Source: Serripes groenlandicus (lineage: Eukaryota > Mollusca > Bivalvia > Cardiida > Cardiidae). From it: a stretch of DNA of 64,000 bases. The stretch is from positions 18,128,489 through 18,192,488 of the forward strand of contig JASEVX010000003.1 in the NCBI GenBank assembly GCA_031761405.1, read 5' to 3'. Under the pieces are notes generated by a model that saw nothing but the letters and a program-made list of their open reading frames with translations, did no database searches and was not told the DNA's origin. Positions 57,219 through 64,000 of the stretch are shown piece after piece. The position numbers and the translations under genes were made by a program. Numbering within the stretch: position 1 is the stretch's first letter; every line of letters begins with the position of its first letter.

Positions 57219-59349
57219 GTATGTGTTTCCATAGAAACTGTTGATTTTTTTTTTAATTTGTTGAAATTTTGTTTCATTCATTCATTCATTTATATTGTTG
57301 GAAAATGGTTTTGCACACTCTATTATTATCATTGTTGACGTTTCCTTATTTCATTATTTGTAGCTAGAACATTCATATATTGTTGAGTCAAGTTAATGTG
57401 TTCAAATCCACATTTATTCACCTGACCAAAACATAGTAATAAAGACTTCAGTTTAGATTAAGGCATTCATATAAATCACCCCATTTCAATTTGCTTAAAA
57501 GAAAATGAAGGTTTGACAAAAAATGTCAGACTGATATTGTAATGAAGGAAATACAAAACATTTGAAATATGGCAACATTCAAAGAGCACACATTTTCACC
57601 AACGAAATTGTTGAAAGAAGAAATGGCTAAAAGAAAAATGTTCAGTTCAAAGATCTGATTTGAAAACTTGTGCTAAAAATCAAAACTAAAAATAAATTGA
57701 AAACATTCATTGTGGCAACATAAAATAAAGAGGAAGAAAACTGAGAGGAAAGCTTCAAAATAATATACTGATATTTTTATTTAATTCTTTGACCAAATAA
57801 CTGGGCTAATTATATATTTCCCTCTATCTTTGTTGATATTTTAAAATTGGCGAGAAGCAAACATCAGGGTGGAGGGGATAGAGAATCTGGGGGTAAGACA
57901 TTTATCATGCATTGCCATCGGAACACATGTTGCCATGGTGATGCATTATTTTTTTTGCTGGAAAAGTGCACCCATTTCCGCTGCATCCCTTAATGAAACA
58001 ACAAGTTTGATTCCCTCAACCTCTCCCATAAATACACAGTGTGTGGGTGGTCCTATCCACTTATGCTATCTTGACTTCCGTGGACTCCACCTTCAACAAA
58101 TGGGACAGTTATTACTGTCACCATGGTAATGGCATGGTCTCCCACCTCAACTGTTTATCTAGTAGGATTAAATATTCAATTGTCTGCTTTGAAAATATCT
58201 AGAGAAAAATTGGAATTTTCATTTATAATTGTACATTTTCAAAACAAATCTATTGCTAAGATGTCAAAGATGGTCTGTATTTGGTCAAGTGTTTGGCAAA
58301 AATGTCATTGTAAGAAACAAAATTCAAACTATTGTACACAATTAGTTTCTGTGTAAAAAAAATTCATTAGTAATTATGCATTAGTTTTTATGAAACATTG
58401 AAATCTTAAATCATGAAGATCATTTATCCATGACAATTAACACACATATTTTAATTCAAGAATGAAAGAGAAAATTACAGCAAGGAATTCCTTTTTTTAT
58501 GAGTATTTTGAAAAATAGCAAATGAATGGATACAACTTAGCATAAGTTTGGTACCATTTGTAGAAATCATTATAAAACCGGTAACTATACAGTATACATG
58601 ATATACATGTACTAGTTTGTAGATTTGTTTCCTTTGAAAACATCGGAAGACAAGCCCTTTCCCACAAAGTCATTTGCTGTATACTTAGCTCCCATTGTCA
58701 TTCCTTGCTGTGATTTTCTTGCATGTACAAATGAATGGCTGAGTTCTTTACTTTATAATCATAACCATTTTAATATTTATTTACAAAATTTATTTTCATT
58801 TGAATGACATATTTATTATTATGAATCATGATGAATTTTCTTTTCTGCCATACTTCATTGTGTGTGAAAGTTGATGCCTGCATGATCTGGTTCTTGGAGA
58901 AAGTTGTCTTTATACGTGTAGCACTTATATCCATTTCAAGCATATAACAAATCTACAGCAGACAGCTTTGAAAACATCAGGGTGAAAATATGGAAAATCT
59001 CTATAAATGAAAGTATCAAAATTGTAAGCAGTGTGATTTTTGAAATTCAAGACTGAAAGCATCAATATATTAAAACTTAAAGCAGAAAGATGAAAGAGGG
59101 AGAAATTGTTCACTGAGCGAGTTCACCTTTTCTCACATTGTTTTCATAAGCTTTCTGTACCAGGGCTAAATCAATTAATTAAAAGGAAAATAGAAAAAGG
59201 GAAAATAATTTCTTTTAAGACAGCTTTCTCCATGACTGGTATGTTTGCAAATGAGTTGTTTGATTTTCGCCTATGAATGATTTTTTTGGGGATGAAACGC
59301 ATTGTTTGAGCTAGTTTTTGCTTATCCTTGATTTATTTCCCCTTGATAG
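57219..59349. other. Intron between the Thr-rich exon and the 59350 exon
   Basis: Repeat-poor for this window: a short ATTC repeat near 57274 and a type B MITE relic at about 58935-59150 (CATATAACAAATCTACAGCA). Open frames near 57869 and 58123 show no family resemblance. Confidence 0.5.
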
Positions 59350-59490
59350 AAGAAATAGCGCCACAGATGTTGAGGCAAATAATAAACACGACGAGTCCAT
59401 CTGTTAGTGGTCAACTCTCTGTTAAAACGGAGTCGTGGAGCAGCCGAGATGGAGTGACGAGAGCATCCGAGAAAATGGAATCATGGGGAG
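59350..59490 (+). CDS. Downstream exon of the Ig/smoothelin-like protein
   Basis: The exon has 141 nt (47 codons) and is phase 1 at both ends. The acceptor is CCCCTTGATAG ending at 59349 and the donor is GTAGTG at 59491. It encodes EEIAPQMLRQIINTTSPSVS followed by GQLSVKTESWSSRDGVTRAS and EKMESWG, with Trp residues in a Ser/Thr-rich context. No named domain is visible. It keeps the gene's phase-1 pattern, and no later exon of the gene was recognised before 64000. The donor GTAGTG is weaker than the others, but the frame would otherwise continue into MITE sequence. Confidence 0.75.
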
Positions 59491-59515
59491 GTAGTGAAGC
59501 GAATCATTATTTAAT

Positions 59516-60030
59516 AGGACAAACTAATGTACAGTTTCTTCTTAACTCTTTCCAACATACAAACACATTTTGATGCATCTTCAGCAGACGGCTTTTTGAA
59601 AACATAGTGACAAAAGAAGAAATTGCACAAAACGTGCAATTTCTCCTTTTGCCACAATGTTTTCCACTTTTTGTCATAGGTTATCCATTCAATTATGGAG
59701 ATTTTCTATGTTTTAACAAAATACGTTTAAAGTCGTCTGCTGCAGATGTGCTGTATGTGGGAAAGGGTTAAAGGACAAACTAATGTACAGTTTCTTTTTA
59801 ACTCTTTCCATCATACAAACACATTTTGATGCATCTGCAGCAGATGACTTAAAAGAAAATGTGGTAAGAAAAAGAAATTGTTCATCATGGGCAATTTCTC
59901 CATTTTGCCACAATTGTTAAACTCTTTTTAATAATAAATGTTTTATTCGTAGAGCTTTTGTATATTTTGCATAGTTTATTTCAAAGTCGTCTGCTGCAGA
60001 ACTGTTGTATGTTGGGCAAGAAAGGGTCAA
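59516..60030 (+). repeat. Tandem duplication of a MITE with 26 bp of flank
   Basis: AGGACAAACTAATGTACAGT plus TTCTT occurs at 59516 and again at 59772 (offset 256), each time directly before TTAACTCTTTCC. The second MITE, 59798-60030, is type B throughout. Confidence 0.85.
59542..59771. mobile_element. TTAA MITE with type B ends and type A interior (230 bp)
   Basis: TTAACTCTTTCCAACATAC and TATGTGGGAAAGGGTTAA are type B ends. From GGCTTTTTGAAAACATAGTG onward the interior is type A. It begins 52 bp after the 59490 exon end. Confidence 0.85.
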
Positions 60031-60283
60031 AGCCATTTCAAGCAGATGGAATTCCTTATTGTACTTGCTTACATATACTGTTGGTATGAAATAGGTTAAT
60101 ACAATGACATACTTGTTCCATTGTACTTGTTTATTGTATGGTATAACCTAGATAAATTATAATATAGAGTGCATTGCATTGGTTTGACAGAAGCAGAAGT
60201 TGCTAAATATGAGTAATTTCTCCTTTTTTCCACAATGTTTTCACAAGTTGTCTGCTGAAGGAGACATTTAAAATCTGTATGTA

Positions 60284-60513
60284 TTAACCCTTTCCCTCAT
60301 ACGGCAATTCTGCAGCAGACGACTTTGAACATATTTTGTCAAAAAAAAGAAAATATCCATAATTGAATGGATAACCTATGACAAAAAGTGGAAAATATTG
60401 TGGCCAAAGGGGAAATTGCAGGTTTTGTGCAATTTCTTCTTTTGTCACTATGTTTTCAAAAAGCCGTCTGCTGCAGAGGTGTCAGAAAGCGTCTTTATGA
60501 GGGAAAGGGTTAA
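60284..60513 (-). mobile_element. TTAA MITE type A, full length (230 bp)
   Basis: TTAACCCTTTCCCTCATAC to TATGAGGGAAAGGGTTAA. Confidence 0.9.
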
Positions 60514-60962
60514 TGGCAGGGTTATTAACAATGCCTTTGCAATATCTAATAAAAAAAACCATGTACATTTGGAGGCATTTTGTTTGATATGGCTTTATAA
60601 TTCTGGAACTCTTTTAATAATGCTTGCTATGATTAGTGTAACAGCATGAGCAACTTATCTTCTGCATCCCTGTATAGCATATACCATTTAAGCATGTTTA
60701 ATTAAGGCTAAATAAGTTTAAAGAATAAGGAGGATTCAAGCATAATATTCCATAGTATGCATGGTGACTAAGGACGTTTTGCATGATCAAATTATACATT
60801 TTCATCTCATCAATTGTAAGTTTAGATTTGCTTGAAATTAAGTCATTGATACAGGTATTAGACAATTTGAATGAACTGTTTAAAATCCCACATAAAATTT
60901 GTTTGTCATATAAGTATGTTTTTGATGCAGATTGCATTGTTAAATACCGTTCAACAGGTTTT

Positions 60963-61240
60963 TAGCTTGTCTGTTTTTCAAAGAAAAAAAGTCGGGCTAT
61001 TGTGATTCCCTTGGCGTCATCGTCGTTGTCAAAGAAGTATAACGTTACCTCATAACTCAAAAACAAATGCACATCTTCAACTGTAACTTGGTACACATAT
61101 GTTTCTAGAAACAATATGCATGTCTATACAAAGTCACATAACTCTTGACTTTAATAATTATTCAGTTATGCCCCTTTTTGGACTTAAAAATTAATGAAAA
61201 AACAGACAAGCGTTGGTGTTTACTCCGCTGTGCTCTTGTT
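60963..61240 (+). mobile_element. Helentron-like element, AGCTTGTCTG family
   Basis: TTTTTAGCTTGTCTGTTTTT at the 5' end and AAAAACAGACAAGCG near the 3' end are complementary. The end is CTGTGCTCTTGTT. A single-copy core with GGCGTCATCGTCGTTGTC lies between. Confidence 0.6.
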
Positions 61241-61401
61241 ATTAAATGAAATATTGTGATTTTATAAATTTGTAAATGGATATTGCAGTAAAAATAGTAA
61301 GATGAAAAATAAATGAACCAGGAAAAACAGTTCTATTTCCTAGCTTTGCTGCTTGCTCTTATAACAATGTTATACTCATTCAGACTATATTTAGATAAGC
61401 T

Positions 61402-61636
61402 TTAACCCTTTCCCTCTTACGACAATTCTGCAGCAGATGACTTTGAACATAGTTTGTCGAAAAATAGAAAAATCTCTATAATTGAATGGATAACCTATTA
61501 CTAAAAGTTTCCGGAAAACATTGTGTCATAAGGAGAAATTGCTTGTTTTGAGCAATTTCTTCTTTTGTCACTTTGTTTTCAAAAAGCCATCTGCTGCAGA
61601 GGCATCATCAAGTGTCTATATGAGGGAAAGGGTTAA
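61402..61636 (-). mobile_element. TTAA MITE type A, 235 bp
   Basis: TTAACCCTTTCCCTCTTAC to TATGAGGGAAAGGGTTAA. Confidence 0.88.
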
Positions 61637-61874
61637 CAATACTAATACCAGTGTATTATTAATAACGTTTACATGTAGTCTACGAAAAACATAAACCAGG
61701 CGAAATAATCCTTTTTTTTTTTTTTTTACTTCAAAGTTCAAACCATTATAATATGTTGCATTATTTGTGTTTCTAGATACATACTTTCAACATAACTTTG
61801 TAATTCACAAACTATCATAGCTGTAAATTGAACTTTGTCGCAAAAGTAGGCCCATTGCATTGAGCAATGACCCA

Positions 61875-62104
61875 AACTATCCCTTATACGACAATTTTGC
61901 AGCAGACGACTTTGAACGTATTTTGTTAAAACATAGAAAATCTCCATAATTGAATGGATAACCAACCTATGACAAAAAGTGGAAAACATTATGGCAAAAG
62001 GAGAAATTGCACGTTTTATGCAATTTCTTCTTTTGTCACTATGTTTTCAAAAAACTGTCTGCTGCAGAGGCGTCAGAAAGCGTCTATATGAGGGAAAGGG
62101 CTAT
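61875..62104 (-). mobile_element. TTAA MITE type A, left end worn
   Basis: CTATCCCTTATACGACAATT to TATGAGGGAAAGGGCTATAA; part of CCCTTTCCCTCAT is lost. Confidence 0.82.
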
Positions 62105-62274
62105 AAATGCTCGTGTAGCAATATGGTTGGAATCTGCCTTAAATTCTAAAACCTCCAGGAGCCATTTTTGTGCAGCATTGTTCATGTACATCTAGTCAAG
62201 TCAAACTCCATATTTATTTGCGGCACTTGTATAAAGGTTTCTGACATCACATGGCATCAGTTGTTGAAGTAATT

Positions 62275-62484
62275 CAGAGGTCCAGACAAGGAGGCATATG
62301 ATAACAGCTCTTTTATCCTACAATATCTCTCTTACCATCTAACCAAACCCTATGATGTGGGTACTCAAAAGAATCGTCTTAATGAGACGATTCTTTTGAG
62401 TACCCACAACATAAGGTAACTTTTATTATAAACGGTCAAAAAAGGGTTTTAGAACATTCAAAATGCCCCTTATCTAGAGCTCTG
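62275..62484. mobile_element. Palindrome-centred MITE, AAACCCTATG family (210 bp)
   Basis: Outer ends CAGAGGTCCAGACAAGG and CCCCTTATCTAGAGCTCTG; the centre GTACTCAAAAGAATCGTCTT and its mirror is nearly perfect. Confidence 0.75.
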
Positions 62485-62523
62485 ATAATTATTGACAAGT
62501 TATCAATGAACAACATATAGTAT

Positions 62524-62853
62524 TGACCCTTTCTCACATATTACAAATCTGCAGCAGACAACTTTGAAAACATCTGGTTAAAAATACGCTAAATCTCTAT
62601 GAATGTAGGTTGTTTTATCATTGAATAGAGCTTCCCTCATACGACAATTCTGCAGCAGACGACTTTGAACGTATTTTGTCAAAACATAGAAAATCTCAAT
62701 AATTGAATGGATAACCTATGACAAAAAGTGGAAAACATTGTGGCAAAAGGAGAAATTGCACGTTTTGTGCAATTTCTTCTTTTGTCATTATGTTTTCAAA
62801 AAGCCGTCTGCTGCCGAGGCGTCCGAAAGCATCTATATGAGGGAAAGGGTTAA
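62524..62853 (-). mobile_element. Type B left half fused to a type A MITE lacking its first bases
   Basis: GACCCTTTCTCACATATTAC starts a type B half that stops at about 62630. There a type A copy starts directly at CTTCCCTCATACGAC and runs to TATGAGGGAAAGGGTTAA. Confidence 0.8.
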
Positions 62854-63085
62854 GCTTATTTAGTTATAGTGCTTGGTATAACTACACTTAATTATATAAT
62901 AATCTGCATCATAATCTAATTTATAGGACTACTTAACATTCGACTCTTCTGATTTTCTAAAACAATTTGTCAAGATTGTTTTGTCCAACATATGAGATTT
63001 ATTTTAAAATATCATCTTGTAAAGTTTTGTTGACTATTTAACTTGGAAGTGCTTTAGGGCATATTATATATAGTAGTGTTGTTTT

Positions 63086-63874
63086 AAGCCTCATTCTCAC
63101 TGTCCCTGTTCTGGTCATTAAATTAATTTATTGGGGTTTTACGCCGCTTTCAACAATATTTCAGTTATATCACGGCGACAGTTCACGAATTCATGATCCC
63201 TGGGTAAACACACCAGTACTAGGCTAGAAAATATTCCTTGCCCAAGGGCACTCCACCATGACCGTAGTGCCGCGACTAGGGATCGAACCCTGTTCTGGTC
63301 ACGGTATCTGCTGGGGGAAAAAAGCCAGTAATGTGGGATGATCCGGGATTTTTTTTTCTGAAAAATCAATTGCATTCACGTCGTTGTCCCGGAGTACCCC
63401 CAGTTTAGAAGTAGGATGATCCCTGATAACCCTGGTTAGTTCCTGGTTTGGTATATGGTACATTTACATTGTCTAGCGGGCGTGGATCCCAGTGTGCACC
63501 AGGTTGTGTCCCGGTTGCCGCTGGTAAAACCCCATATTACCCCAGTGGCACCCTGGTGGCCCCCATTTGCAACTCCCAACTACGCCCAGATTACTACTGA
63601 CTATCACAGTTAAGCAACTGTAGAGAGCTGGCCCTGCAACTGCGTATACCGGCAGGTGCAGGATATGCCCGGATCACGTTGGTTCTGGATATTTCTCCCA
63701 CTGTCTACAGGTTGTATTTAACATTTTAAATCATTGGATGGTCTGCAAGATCAAGCCGGAACAACAGGGCGCATCCCTTACTACTACGTTGCCACCCAGG
63801 TTATGTACCCGGTTTGACAAGGTTTCTCCTGAACCATCATCCCGGATATACCCGGGTCAGTGAGAATGCGGCTT
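63086..63874. mobile_element. GC-richer DNA element with 17-bp terminal inverted repeats
   Basis: AAGCCTCATTCTCACTG at 63086-63102 and CAGTGAGAATGCGGCTT at 63858-63874 match at 16 of 17 positions. The interior is markedly GC-richer than its surroundings, with repeated CCCGG/CCGGG motifs, and has no coding capacity. It is interrupted by a SINE. Confidence 0.7.
63118..63287 (-). mobile_element. 5'-truncated SINE with 14-bp target duplication
   Basis: On the minus strand it starts inside the B box and runs through the body and the 3' domain to a short A/T-rich end. CCCTGTTCTGGTCA occurs at 63104-63117 and 63288-63301. Confidence 0.8.
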
Positions 63875-63919
63875 TATCATAATGCTTGTCCAAGCTGTCA
63901 AATATCATACTGCTGTTAA

Positions 63920-64000
63920 GGTAACTCCTTCCTACATTCAACAATCTGTAACAGGAAATGGTGAAAATATCTATATGAAAATCTCTATAGATGATAGAAT
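63920..64000. mobile_element. TTAA MITE type B, left part cut by the window end
   Basis: GGTAACTCCTTCCTACATTC, AACAATCTGTAACAGG and GAAAATCTCTATAGATGATA are worn type B left-half motifs. Confidence 0.5.

Noticed and set aside
57866..57894. A possible micro-exon near GGGGATAGAGAATCTGGGGG with a GTAAGA donor
   Set aside because: The upstream sequence lacks a convincing pyrimidine tract and AG acceptor, so there is no independent support.
57869..58356. Open frames within the intron before the 59350 exon
   Set aside because: They have no recognisable domain or codon pattern, and the splice phases on either side are satisfied without them.

Overview
This is an AT-rich window from an animal nuclear genome, most likely a heterodont bivalve mollusc. 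The evidence is the intron-rich gene, tRNA-derived SINEs with a core shared across molluscan SINEs, Helentron/Pearl-like elements with tandem cores, and very many palindromic MITEs. The species is not determined.

It contains one recognisable gene, on the + strand and open at both ends. The exons are 1-22 (last strand of an Ig domain), 648-935 (complete Ig domain), 1769-3264 (Ser/Thr-rich linker with RxxS-type motifs and an 11-residue repeat), 49787-49912 and 51300-51375 (smoothelin-type helical motif split by an intron), 54996-55277 (charged helical exon with a 38-residue internal repeat), 57138-57218 (Thr-rich) and 59350-59490. All splice sites are AG/GT and all phases match, giving an Ig-plus-smoothelin protein. 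The calponin-homology domain expected at the C terminus of the family would lie beyond 64000.

The main structural feature is a ~9.7 kb duplication around a gap of exactly 200 N (43898-44097). 34203-43897 repeats 44098-53654. The first ~3 kb of the copies looks identical at a constant offset of 9895. From about 37175 the left copy becomes full of small insertions, and its copies of two exons are frameshifted. I read this as an unmerged overlap of two contig ends, the left one unpolished, not as a biological duplication. The right copy carries the intact exons.

The rest is intron packed with mobile DNA. (i) A palindromic MITE of about 230 bp (types A and B) has TTAA ends and CCCTTTCCC...GGGAAAGGG termini, which suggests piggyBac-type mobilisation. 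More than 30 full or partial copies are present. (ii) A palindromic ~240 bp element has TCGAGGGCTTGG-type termini. (iii) Another palindrome contains GAATCGTCTCACTGAGACGATTC-like sequence. (iv) At least seven elements share one layout: a 5' hairpin, a copy of its arm near the 3' end, a 3' terminal hairpin and often a CTTGTT end; most have a tandem core. (v) There are SINEs, two with clear target-site duplications. (vi) There are minisatellites, several of which grew from MITE interiors. (vii) Two insertions of only 31-32 bp are simple hairpins flanked by TA. I found no functional tRNA, rRNA, CRISPR array or second gene.
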